From contig CAMWXE010000003.1 in NCBI GenBank assembly GCA_947178145.1, forward strand, positions 52,981-116,980: a DNA stretch of 64,000 bases. Direction: 5' to 3'. The DNA comes from an uncultured Lachnospiraceae bacterium (GTDB lineage: Bacteria; Bacillota; Clostridia; Lachnospirales; Lachnospiraceae). The notes beneath the pieces were generated by a model. The model was not told the origin of the DNA. It did not search any database and saw only the letters and a list, made by a program, of their open reading frames with translations. Shown here piece by piece: positions 50,707 through 58,823 of this stretch (the first letter of the stretch is position 1; the number at the start of each line of letters is the position of its first letter). Position numbers and translations under genes: made by a program.

Positions 50707-52245
50707 ATGAGCAATACATATCAGAACCCAGTACAGAGAGGCTTTTTCCCGGACCCATCCGTTGTGCGTGTCGGTGAGGACTATTACATGGTAAATTCCA
50801 CATTCCAGTATTTTCCGGCAATTGCCATCAGCCACTCAAAGGATATGATACACTGGCAGGTAATCGGACATGCCATCACAGACCCCGATGAACTGGACTT
50901 GCAGGATATCAGGGATTCACACGGCATCTGGGCGCCGGACATCTCATATCACGACGGCAGGTTTATCATCATGGCGACACTCCGCCTTAATGCGGACGGA
51001 AAGCGCGACAACAACGTCATGCGCAGACAGCTTGTCGTCACTTCGGATAAGCCGGAGGGACCTTATGGCAAACCCAGCTGGCTGGAAGTGGACAGCATCG
51101 ATCCGTCTCACTTTATCGATGATGACGGAAAACATTATATGGTTATCAGTCCGGGCATTAACCTTGTGCCATTGAGCGATGACTGCACAGAAGTGACCGG
51201 CGACAAGATTCCGGTATGGCCTGGAACCGGTGAGCGATGCCCGGAGGGCCCCCACCTGCTAAAACGCGGCAAATATTACTATGCGATACTGGCAGAGGGC
51301 GGCACCGGTTACGGACACGGCATCAACGTAGGCCGTTCGGAAAATCTTTTTGGACCCTATGAACCGTCGCCCTACAATCCGCTGATGCGCCAGTTCGATC
51401 CCGATGCGCCGATTCAGCGCACAGGTCATGGCAAACTGATACAGACACAAAACGGTGACTGGTGGGTGTACTATCTCATGGGCAGACCCAATCAGGGACA
51501 CTACACGACAATCGGAAGGGAATCCGGTTTAGATCCGGTGACATGGCTTGAGGACGACTGGTTTATCATCAATGACAGGAAAGGACCCAGCACGGAACAG
51601 ACCGCGCCAGATCTGCCGCAGGTTCCGTTTGAAAAGTGGACGCGCGATGACTTTGACAGCGAGAAGCTGAATCTGAACTGGGAGTTTGTGCGCAATCCGG
51701 CGAAGGGAAGCTATTCCCTCACCGAGCGTCCGGGGCATTTCCGCATCTGGACAAGGGACGGACAGCTCTCGGAAATCCGCGCAAAAAATACGCTGGTGAG
51801 ACGCGAGCAGGAGCTAAGCTACACGGCTTCCACAAAGGTCGACTTCTATCCGTCAAGAAACGGGGAGCAGGCGGGGCTGACCTGCTACTACAGCACGGCG
51901 ACCTATGCGAGATTTTCTGTCTGCTATGAGGAAGGCAGGAAGCTGCAGCTCGTCATCAACCGCAATCACGGCGAGGAGCTGATGGCGTCTGTCGATGACA
52001 TAAAAGAACAGAGTGTGTACCTCAAGGTCGTCGTTGACAAGCTTACCAGAAGTTTTTATTACAGTTATGACGGCGAGGCGTGGACGCTTGCCGGTGTGCT
52101 CGAAAACTGCATTTACCTCTGTGATGAGGGCGTACCCGACGATCCCAAGCGCCACACAGGCACGCTGGTAGGAATCTATGCAAACAACGGTGGCTGTGGC
52201 ACACGCATTCCGGCAGATTTTGACTATTTTGAATACATTGATTAG
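50707..52245 (+). CDS. Glycoside hydrolase family 43 enzyme, beta-xylosidase type (intracellular)
   Basis: A second, distinct GH43 enzyme of 512 residues, starting at ATG 50707 behind TGGAGGA. Catalytic residues are visible: base Asp in FFPDPSVVRVGEDYYM near residue 16, Asp in DSIDPSHFIDDDGKHY, and acid Glu in RCPEGPHLLKRGKYYY. The C-terminal beta-sandwich starts near KWTRDDFDSEKLNLNWEFVRNP. No signal peptide. Pairing of two GH43 proteins suggests complementary linkages, such as xylosidase plus arabinofuranosidase. The products would feed the kinase/epimerase/transketolase block at 15-20 kb. Confidence 0.9.
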   Translation: MSNTYQNPVQRGFFPDPSVVRVGEDYYMVNSTFQYFPAIAISHSKDMIHWQVIGHAITDPDELDLQDIRDSHGIWAPDISYHDGRFIIMATLRLNADGKRDNNVMRRQLVVTSDKPEGPYGKPSWLEVDSIDPSHFIDDDGKHYMVISPGINLVPLSDDCTEVTGDKIPVWPGTGERCPEGPHLLKRGKYYYAILAEGGTGYGHGINVGRSENLFGPYEPSPYNPLMRQFDPDAPIQRTGHGKLIQTQNGDWWVYYLMGRPNQGHYTTIGRESGLDPVTWLEDDWFIINDRKGPSTEQTAPDLPQVPFEKWTRDDFDSEKLNLNWEFVRNPAKGSYSLTERPGHFRIWTRDGQLSEIRAKNTLVRREQELSYTASTKVDFYPSRNGEQAGLTCYYSTATYARFSVCYEEGRKLQLVINRNHGEELMASVDDIKEQSVYLKVVVDKLTRSFYYSYDGEAWTLAGVLENCIYLCDEGVPDDPKRHTGTLVGIYANNGGCGTRIPADFDYFEYID

Positions 52246-52256
52246 ACCATAAAACA

Positions 52257-52300
52257 AAACGGCTGCGCCATGTTGCCACACATGTGCTCAGCCGTTTTTT
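52257..52300. terminator. Rho-independent terminator between convergent genes
   Basis: AAACGGCTG (52257-52265) and CAGCCGTTT (52289-52297) form a perfect 9-bp stem; a T-run follows on the plus strand and an A-run precedes it, so it can serve both the GH43 operon and the minus-strand Sel1 gene. A small inner stem ATGT/ACAT lies in the loop. Confidence 0.85.
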
Positions 52301-53403
52301 AACCGCCTTAAACCGCCTGCTGCGAGAGGCTTTTTGGGGTGCAGCGCAAAGAGCTTGCGTGCCATATTCAGGTTGGGGGCAGTGCCAAGTCCGTTGAGAT
52401 AGCATGTCCCAAGCAGGTCAGAACCCCAGGTGCTTCCCCTGAAATACGCCTTGCTCAACAGCAGAAACGCCTGTTCATAGTCAGGCTTGATATCCTCTCC
52501 GCCGCGAAAATATATTTCACCTAACAGATTGCAGAATCCCGCGTCATCAGGGAGCCGGGCATAACCTTTTTCCAGATAAGACAGCGCCTTTTTCAGGTCA
52601 AGCGGCAGCGCTCCGTTATAGGTGTACAGTTTGCCAAGACAGTAGTAAGCATAGTCGTCATTGTGCGCCAGCGCCCGCTCATACATCTCCACAGCCTTTG
52701 TAAGTTCATTGTTATCACGATATTCGTTTCCAACGATGCGTTCGTAGGTTCCAAGGCCCATATTAGCACCGATGTGGATATAGTTTTGGGCCTTTTGGCG
52801 CTGAATCGGTGCACCGTGTCTGCCAGTGCGCAGAATATCGACCAGATTGGGAATGGCAATACCAAGCCCGGCAGCCACACATTCCTCATAGAGCTTTACA
52901 GCAGCTGCAGTCCATTCATATTGCAGCCGTTCATACTTTTTGCGCCCGACAGTTTCAGGTGTAATACCCAGAAAGTCAGCGACAGTACAATAGTAATATG
53001 CGTTGGCAATCATAAATTTGCAGAATGCCTGTCCGTTTGCTGCTTTCTGTGACACGGCATCCCAAATTTCTTTTTTGGAGTGATAGGGAGGACAAACGGC
53101 AGTTTCGCCAGGTGGCTGATACCCTTCCTGATGCATCGCTCCAAACATGCCGACAGCACTCCCAAAGATCAGGCTCTGATGGAAGCACTCAAAGGCAAAA
53201 GCCGTATCCACCGGCATTTCCACAGCCGGGTCGACATAGCTCTTGCCAAGATAACAGCGCCCCAGAAAATAAAAGGCATCGCCGTCGCCGATATTTGCCG
53301 CCGCGCGGAGCAGGGCAAGCGCTTCCTCGCGCCTGCCCGCCCGTCGGTCAAACCAGATAATCTGAATTGCTTTTTCCACGCGTGCATCAAAGAGTGCAGC
53401 CAT
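52288..53403 (-). CDS. Sel1/TPR-repeat protein
   Basis: A 371-residue soluble protein of alpha-helical Sel1-like repeats; examples are AFYFLGRCYLGKSY, DYAYYCLGKLYTYNGALPLDLKKALSYLEKGYARLPDDAGFCNLLGEIYFRGG and SDLLGTCYLNGLGTAPNLNMARKLF. Such repeats bind other proteins; no catalytic motif is seen. The start at 53403 has AAAGG 10 nt upstream; an ATG two codons earlier (53409) is a close alternative, and the frame continues to 53457. The C-terminus overlaps the terminator stem. The partner is unknown. Confidence 0.78.
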   Translation of the reverse strand: MAALFDARVEKAIQIIWFDRRAGRREEALALLRAAANIGDGDAFYFLGRCYLGKSYVDPAVEMPVDTAFAFECFHQSLIFGSAVGMFGAMHQEGYQPPGETAVCPPYHSKKEIWDAVSQKAANGQAFCKFMIANAYYYCTVADFLGITPETVGRKKYERLQYEWTAAAVKLYEECVAAGLGIAIPNLVDILRTGRHGAPIQRQKAQNYIHIGANMGLGTYERIVGNEYRDNNELTKAVEMYERALAHNDDYAYYCLGKLYTYNGALPLDLKKALSYLEKGYARLPDDAGFCNLLGEIYFRGGEDIKPDYEQAFLLLSKAYFRGSTWGSDLLGTCYLNGLGTAPNLNMARKLFALHPKKPLAAGGLRRLKNG

Positions 53404-53538
53404 AAACATCAAGCCTTTCTGTAGTATCATTTTGGCATGTAACAATACAAATGCCATTCATTATCCTTATTTTACCACAGCCGGCTGCGTTTAACCATAT
53501 GATTTTTTCGATTTCCATAGACAGAATTACAGCGCATT

Positions 53539-53913
53539 CTAAAAATGGTTTGTATACACGATACGCGTCCCAAACGGCATTAAGGCCAGCTTGGCGAGCT
53601 TAAAATGCTGCAAACCAAACGGAATCCCCACAATCGTAATACATAGGAGACACCCAAAGGCGATGTGCTCTATGGCAAGCGGAATCCCGGAAATCAGAAT
53701 CCAGATCACATTCACCAGAAATGAGACCGCTCCGCCGCCATAGACAATCTCCTTGCCAAACGGAAAGAAGGACATTGATGCAAATTTGAAGCACTGGACC
53801 CCATAGGGAATACCGATAATCGAAATACACCAGAGACAACCGGCGAGCATCCAGCTCAACCCGCTGATACAACCGCCAAAAATAAACCATAAAAGATTTC
53901 CAAGACAACTCAT
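53539..53913 (-). CDS. YccF domain membrane protein
   Basis: A 124-residue protein made of two similar halves, each a YccF repeat with two membrane segments: CLWCISIIGIPYGVQCFKFA and CLLCITIVGIPFGLQHFKLA are nearly superimposable, each followed by a PFG motif (FFPFGKEIVY, LMPFGTRIVY). YccF proteins are widespread inner-membrane proteins of unknown function. AGCTGGGAAAA precedes the ATG. No operon partner is evident. Confidence 0.87.
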   Translation of the reverse strand: MSCLGNLLWFIFGGCISGLSWMLAGCLWCISIIGIPYGVQCFKFASMSFFPFGKEIVYGGGAVSFLVNVIWILISGIPLAIEHIAFGCLLCITIVGIPFGLQHFKLAKLALMPFGTRIVYTNHF

Positions 53914-54039
53914 TTTTCCCAGCTCCTGTCATAAGTGTTTTGACCACTATTTTTGTACACCACTATCATAGCACTTTTTTGATGACAGTACATTAAGGCA
54001 AGATTAAAATATGATTTAATTAGAAAAAAATACCAGTAA

Positions 54040-55026
54040 TCAAATCCATCCATCTTCTTCGCGCAGTACACTTTCTTTAGAATAGTATGTTTCCAGTTCC
54101 GGATTGGTAAGCTGTCTGCTAAATGGGACTCTGTTCTGTGCAAGAGCACCTGGACCGTAATTGCAGTATTCCACATAGTTACAGAGTGCTTCGGCTCGTG
54201 CTTTTCCCCAATTGTGCCATCCCTCCGGGCAGATATGTGTTCCCATCTCACAGTGAATAAAAGCTGTCTTGGCAAAATCTCTCCAGGGACGTCCAAGATA
54301 GACGGATTTTTCATCACCTTCGCCAGTCAGACGGCAATGAGAGAACACAAATCCGTATTCCTGATTCATGGGTGTGCTGGCAGCAGTGATAAATGCCCGT
54401 TCCTCACTCTGGCGCTTTCTGGAGTGAATTTCACACTGGTCAAAGAATACGGTATTGGAACCAAAAATGAAATCAACATCACCACTGATATAACAATCCT
54501 TAAAATAGTTTCGGAGAACAGGATAATCAATCGGGACAGATGATTGGGTAAAGAACTCCGGAAACATCAGATTTTTCATTGTACAGGGATTGGCGTCGCC
54601 GGTAAAGATAGTATCCTGCCATCCTAGAAAACGACAGTTATGGAAGCTGCATTTGTCTGCAGCTGCATAGAGTGCCAGAGCTTGTCCGGCAGTGGCGCCC
54701 GGACCAGCGGTATTCTGCACTGTAATATTCCGCAACTGTATATTTTGTCCGGCAAGCATGATGACAGCAGTGTTAAAAGTGCCATATTCGCCAGAACCAT
54801 CCAGGCGGGGTTTTCTTGCCCCATCTCCATAGCAAAAGATTGTGTTGGCAGGATCTTCACCGACGATTTCCAGGTTTTCTTTGCGAATCCAGACCTTTTC
54901 CTCATAGGTGCCTGGCAATACCAAAATCCGAACCCTTTCGTGCCGGCTATCTGGGATTGATAAAACCGCATCCTGCAGAGAACGAAAGGCGTCAGGAGCT
55001 GTCTTGGATAATAAAATTGTCTTCAT
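54040..55026 (-). CDS. Pectin methylesterase (CE8), cytoplasmic
   Basis: Pectinesterases remove methyl groups from galacturonate esters. The 328-residue product is a right-handed beta-helix with the family's conserved residues: GQALALYAAADKCSFHNCRFLGWQDTIF (two Gln of the oxyanion site), ISGDVDFIFGSNTVFF (catalytic Asp pair) and VYLGRPWRDFAKTAF (catalytic Arg/Trp). It has no signal peptide, so it should act on imported oligogalacturonides rather than on polymer outside the cell. It is 107 bp downstream of the importer's binding-protein gene, with a terminator between them, so it may have its own promoter or depend on read-through. Confidence 0.9.
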   Translation of the reverse strand: MKTILLSKTAPDAFRSLQDAVLSIPDSRHERVRILVLPGTYEEKVWIRKENLEIVGEDPANTIFCYGDGARKPRLDGSGEYGTFNTAVIMLAGQNIQLRNITVQNTAGPGATAGQALALYAAADKCSFHNCRFLGWQDTIFTGDANPCTMKNLMFPEFFTQSSVPIDYPVLRNYFKDCYISGDVDFIFGSNTVFFDQCEIHSRKRQSEERAFITAASTPMNQEYGFVFSHCRLTGEGDEKSVYLGRPWRDFAKTAFIHCEMGTHICPEGWHNWGKARAEALCNYVEYCNYGPGALAQNRVPFSRQLTNPELETYYSKESVLREEDGWI

Positions 55027-55082
55027 GTCAAAATTCCTTCCTGATTATATATATTTGATAGTTACGACCTGATAATACTATA

Positions 55083-55115
55083 ATAACGGCAGTGAATTTT
55101 CACCACTGCCGTTAT
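55083..55115 (-). terminator. Rho-independent hairpin after the sugar-binding protein gene
   Basis: ATAACGGCAGTG (55083-55094) and CACTGCCGTTAT (55104-55115) form a perfect 12-bp stem with a 9-nt loop, between the binding-protein stop and the pectinesterase gene. The tail has only short T stretches, so partial read-through is possible. Confidence 0.75.
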
Positions 55116-55133
55116 CAGCTTTAATTGTTCTGA

Positions 55134-56699
55134 TTACTTCTCTGCCAGAAATGTATCAAATTGCTTTTGAATATCTGCCACATAAGCATCCCATCCTGCT
55201 TTCTTTAGTTCTGACTTTAACTCTTCAATATTGGCATCGTAGTCTTTCAATCCTGCCAGCATTGGTTTTGCGAGTTCTTCCCACACACTGTCAATCTGTG
55301 CCTTCTCAGTCTGGATTGCAGAATAATCAATACTAAATCCAAAACTCAAGGAAGGAAGTGCATTTTCATCCCAGTTTTTATACACATCCATAAATTCGTC
55401 AGTATAAGCCATGGTAGGGGTGGAAATTTTAACATTATAAATCATCCATTCATAGAAAAGCTCTTCTGTGCTAATCTTGGATACTTTTCCATCAATCAAC
55501 TCATAATCAGTTCCTTCTATGCCATAAGCAAACAAGTTTGCCATTTCTGTATTTTTCTGGAGCAGATTTACAAACATTGCCACGCGGTCTGCTTTATTGG
55601 AAGTTACAGGGACTTGAAAAGCCGTATTTTCGTAAGTCTTTTTGTAGATTGGCTTTTCCGGAGCGATGTAGTATTCTGCTGTTTTAGCCTCGGGTACTAC
55701 GGTCTGCAGGCCGGGCTCATTTTCAATCAGCGTAGTGCCGCAAGTTCCGCGCATAAAAGATGTCATGTTTGCCTGAAAGGGTAAGGTTACAGTATTAGTC
55801 AGAATATCTTTGGGAATTAATCCTTGCGCATACCAGTCATTGAAACGTTTTACCGCAGTTTCAAATTCCGGGCTGTCCACAAAATTGACCAATTCCTGTG
55901 TGTCTTGATCAACCCAGATACCAGTACACAAAGGGATAAGGTTGCGGTCACTGGTTCCGCGGATGATGTATTCAGAATCAGCCAGTTCATATGTGGCATA
56001 CAGTCCATATAGTTCTTTGGCTTTCTGTGCATATTCTTCCAGTTCATCGAGTGTGCTGATATTCTCCATATTGATGGCGTCCATAATATCCTGACGTACA
56101 CAAACAGTACTATATACACCGCCTGTCGGTTTGTTGCCGATCGGAATCGCATAGATGCCGCCATCATAGCGATATGCGTCAAATGCAGTGGGATCTACAT
56201 TCTCGTGCCAGTCAGGCAGATAAGTGTCGATGACATCTGATAAATCCTGCAGATAGCCTTTGTTATAGCTGCTTGCTGCCCATCTGGGATCGACGATGCA
56301 GGCGTCAAATTCCTGCCCGGACGCAATCATCAAATCTACCTTTCCTCCTGCTCCATTCTCTGTCCAGGGAAGATACATCAGTTCCACTTTTGTATTGATT
56401 TCATCAATAAATACCTGTTGGAATTCTTTTTCCATCAATTCCTGCATTCTGGGTGATTCCTCGCCAAACAAAACCACAGTAATTGTGTCAAGTGTATCAG
56501 GTTTCAGCGAAGAGGAACCTGAGCTGTTCGTTGGTTCTGCGGCTGGAGAAATTGTATTTGACGCCGCATCTGTTTGCCCTGACTGGCCGGGCGTTTCGTT
56601 CAGGGGCGTCTGATTCTGTCCATCATTAGAACCACATCCTGTCAGAACGGACAAGAACATTGCAGTTGTGAGTACTGCTGAAAGCATTTTCTTTTTCAT
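55134..56699 (-). CDS. Oligosaccharide ABC transporter, substrate-binding lipoprotein
   Basis: A 521-residue family 1 solute-binding protein. It has a lipoprotein signal with lipobox LTGC near residue 22, a Ser/Thr/Gln-rich linker to about residue 65, and then the binding fold (DTITVVLFGEESPRMQELMEKEF; SFMRGTCGTTLIENEPG). AAGGAGG precedes the ATG. Its length and the pairing with two LplB/LplC-type permeases and a membrane AraC sensor match importers for complex oligosaccharides such as rhamnogalacturonan or pectin fragments. The pectinesterase next door supports a pectic substrate; this is inferred. Confidence 0.88.
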   Translation of the reverse strand: MKKKMLSAVLTTAMFLSVLTGCGSNDGQNQTPLNETPGQSGQTDAASNTISPAAEPTNSSGSSSLKPDTLDTITVVLFGEESPRMQELMEKEFQQVFIDEINTKVELMYLPWTENGAGGKVDLMIASGQEFDACIVDPRWAASSYNKGYLQDLSDVIDTYLPDWHENVDPTAFDAYRYDGGIYAIPIGNKPTGGVYSTVCVRQDIMDAINMENISTLDELEEYAQKAKELYGLYATYELADSEYIIRGTSDRNLIPLCTGIWVDQDTQELVNFVDSPEFETAVKRFNDWYAQGLIPKDILTNTVTLPFQANMTSFMRGTCGTTLIENEPGLQTVVPEAKTAEYYIAPEKPIYKKTYENTAFQVPVTSNKADRVAMFVNLLQKNTEMANLFAYGIEGTDYELIDGKVSKISTEELFYEWMIYNVKISTPTMAYTDEFMDVYKNWDENALPSLSFGFSIDYSAIQTEKAQIDSVWEELAKPMLAGLKDYDANIEELKSELKKAGWDAYVADIQKQFDTFLAEK

Positions 56700-56795
56700 A
56701 TGTTTCCTCCTTTATGAATAACGTGGATAGGTTTATTATAAAACCTGGTTAAAATGTACTGTATGTTCTCGGCAATAGCCGGTAAACACGTTTCC

Positions 56796-57701
56796 TTATC
56801 CCTTTACCGCACCTACAATAACGCCTTTGGTAATGTATTTTTGGGCAAATGGATACAGTAGGATAATGGGACCTATGGTAACACAGATTGTAGCCATTTT
56901 GGTTGTCTCTAAGGGAATATTGATATTATATCCCAGCGAGGCATTGGCCTGATTGGCAATAAATTGTACATTTGCCAGCATATTATACAGATAATACTGC
57001 AGCGGATAGAGATTCTGTTTGTTGATAAACATAAGTGCCAGATAGTAGTCATTCCAATAGCTTAATGCATAAAAAAGTCCTACAGTTACAAGCCCTACCT
57101 TTGCCAGTGGGAAATAAATGACCCGGAAAATGCACAGATAGCTTGCGCCGTCAATTTTTGCTGCCTCGGCCAATTCCTCCGGTATGGATTTAAAAAAATT
57201 CCGAAGAAGGAAAACATTAAACGCATTCAGGCAGCTGGGCAGAATCAGGGCTAGAAAACTGTCAGTCAAATGATAATATTTCGTGCACATGATGTACCAG
57301 GGGAGTAGCCCCGCAGAAAAAATCATTGGAATATACAAAAACATATTGAAAGCACTTCTGGGTTGAAATTCACGCACTGTCAGTACATAGGAAAATGCAG
57401 CGGATACCAGCACGGACAACAGCGTCCCTGTTACAGTAACGGCAATAGTAACGCAGTATGCATTTAGCATATTCTTTCCCAAAGATCCAAGTATCATTTG
57501 ATATGCTTCCAGACTGAACTGTTTGGGAATTACGCGATAGCCGTAAATTGTGACTGACACTTCATCTGAGAAGGAAGTGCCAACTGCCAGCAAAAGTGGA
57601 TACAAACATATCACCGCAAACATACCAATAAATAAATAGAAGAATACCTGTAAAAATCTGTCGGATGCTGATTGTTTTATTTTATGTAATTTTTTTGCCA
57701 T
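56796..57701 (-). CDS. Carbohydrate ABC transporter permease (LplC/YtcP type)
   Basis: A 301-residue MalG-type inner-membrane permease with about six helices. The EAA loop is clear: IPEELAEAAKIDGASYLCIFRVIYFPLAKVG. N-terminal FLQVFFYLFIGMFAVICLYPLLLAVGTSFS and C-terminal FAQKYITKGVIVGAVKG are typical of the LplC group. GAGGTAAAAG precedes the ATG. It lies between the second permease (14 bp upstream) and the binding-protein gene. No ATPase gene is in this operon. Confidence 0.92.
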   Translation of the reverse strand: MAKKLHKIKQSASDRFLQVFFYLFIGMFAVICLYPLLLAVGTSFSDEVSVTIYGYRVIPKQFSLEAYQMILGSLGKNMLNAYCVTIAVTVTGTLLSVLVSAAFSYVLTVREFQPRSAFNMFLYIPMIFSAGLLPWYIMCTKYYHLTDSFLALILPSCLNAFNVFLLRNFFKSIPEELAEAAKIDGASYLCIFRVIYFPLAKVGLVTVGLFYALSYWNDYYLALMFINKQNLYPLQYYLYNMLANVQFIANQANASLGYNINIPLETTKMATICVTIGPIILLYPFAQKYITKGVIVGAVKG

Positions 57702-57715
57702 CTTTTACCTCCTCA

Positions 57716-58684
57716 CTAAAACAAGCGGTAGTCCTTGTCGAATTTTCCCACCAGCCAGTTTGAAAACAGAACAAGCACAAATCCAAACATAGACTGATAC
57801 AAGCCTACGGCAGAACCCATAACAAAATCTCCCATACCAATTACCGATCGGTAAACATAGGTATCAATAATATCTGTGGTCTCCAGCAGCATAGGCGACA
57901 GATTGGTAATGGACATCATCATCGTCAGGTCACCGCTCATGATTTTTCCGACTGACAGCAAAAACATAATGATAATCGTAGGCTTAAGCAGTGGAATGGT
58001 GATATATCGGATTCGTTTCCACAGATTTGCCCCGTCTACTTGGGCTGATTCATACAACGATGTGTCAAATCCTGCAATCGTCGAAAAGTAGATAATGCCA
58101 TTATACCCGGCTCCCTTCCATATATTACAGAGCGTCAGGATAACACGCCAATATTTTGGGTTGTTATAAAAATCCACTCTTTCCATCCCAAATACAGTAA
58201 GCACATTGTTGACAGCGCCGCCATCATAATTTAGTAAAGCACGCAGAATGCCACCTGCCACCACCCAGGAAATGAAATAGGGCATGATGGATAAAGACTG
58301 TGTCACTTTCAGATACTTTTTGTGACGGATTTCGTTGAACATTACTGCCAGGATCACTGCGACAGCTGTGCCAAACACAGTGTAAAATAGATTTAGGATA
58401 ATCGTGTTCTGGGTAGCTCTCCAAGCCCTGGAAAAATTGGAAAAAAAGAACTCAAAATTCTTGAATCCCACCCAAGGGCTTCCGAAGATGCCATCCTTAT
58501 AATTGTAATCTTTGAAAACAATGACGAGGCCGCTCATGGGGATATAGGCAAACATTAGAGTGAGTGCAATTCCCGGAAGTGCAAGCAGCCAGAGCTGATA
58601 ATATTTTTGGAAGTGACCGGCAATGCGGTCAAAGAGGCGGGGATTCCCGCCTTGACTTTGTTTTTGTCGAGACATAGACATCAT
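57716..58684 (-). CDS. Carbohydrate ABC transporter permease (LplB/YteP type)
   Basis: A 322-residue MalF-type permease. After a basic cytoplasmic N-terminus (SRQKQSQGGNPRLFDRIAGHF) come helices such as LWLLALPGIALTLMFAYIPMSGLVIVFKDYNY, the LplB hallmark. The EAA-like loop is FDTSLYESAQVDGANLWKRIRYITIPLLKPT. ATG 58684 has AAGGAGG 7 nt upstream. It is the first gene of the importer operon, directly downstream of the sensor gene on the same strand. Confidence 0.92.
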   Translation of the reverse strand: MMSMSRQKQSQGGNPRLFDRIAGHFQKYYQLWLLALPGIALTLMFAYIPMSGLVIVFKDYNYKDGIFGSPWVGFKNFEFFFSNFSRAWRATQNTIILNLFYTVFGTAVAVILAVMFNEIRHKKYLKVTQSLSIMPYFISWVVAGGILRALLNYDGGAVNNVLTVFGMERVDFYNNPKYWRVILTLCNIWKGAGYNGIIYFSTIAGFDTSLYESAQVDGANLWKRIRYITIPLLKPTIIIMFLLSVGKIMSGDLTMMMSITNLSPMLLETTDIIDTYVYRSVIGMGDFVMGSAVGLYQSMFGFVLVLFSNWLVGKFDKDYRLF

Positions 58685-58823
58685 GATTGTTCCTCCTTAC
58701 GTTTGGTGTAATTCAGAAATACCATATATGGGTCTGTGTCTCAATCCTAAAAAATTGTGAATGTGACAAATTCCTGCAAAATCAGGATATTAAATTATTA
58801 CAATGCTATAAAATTCTATCACT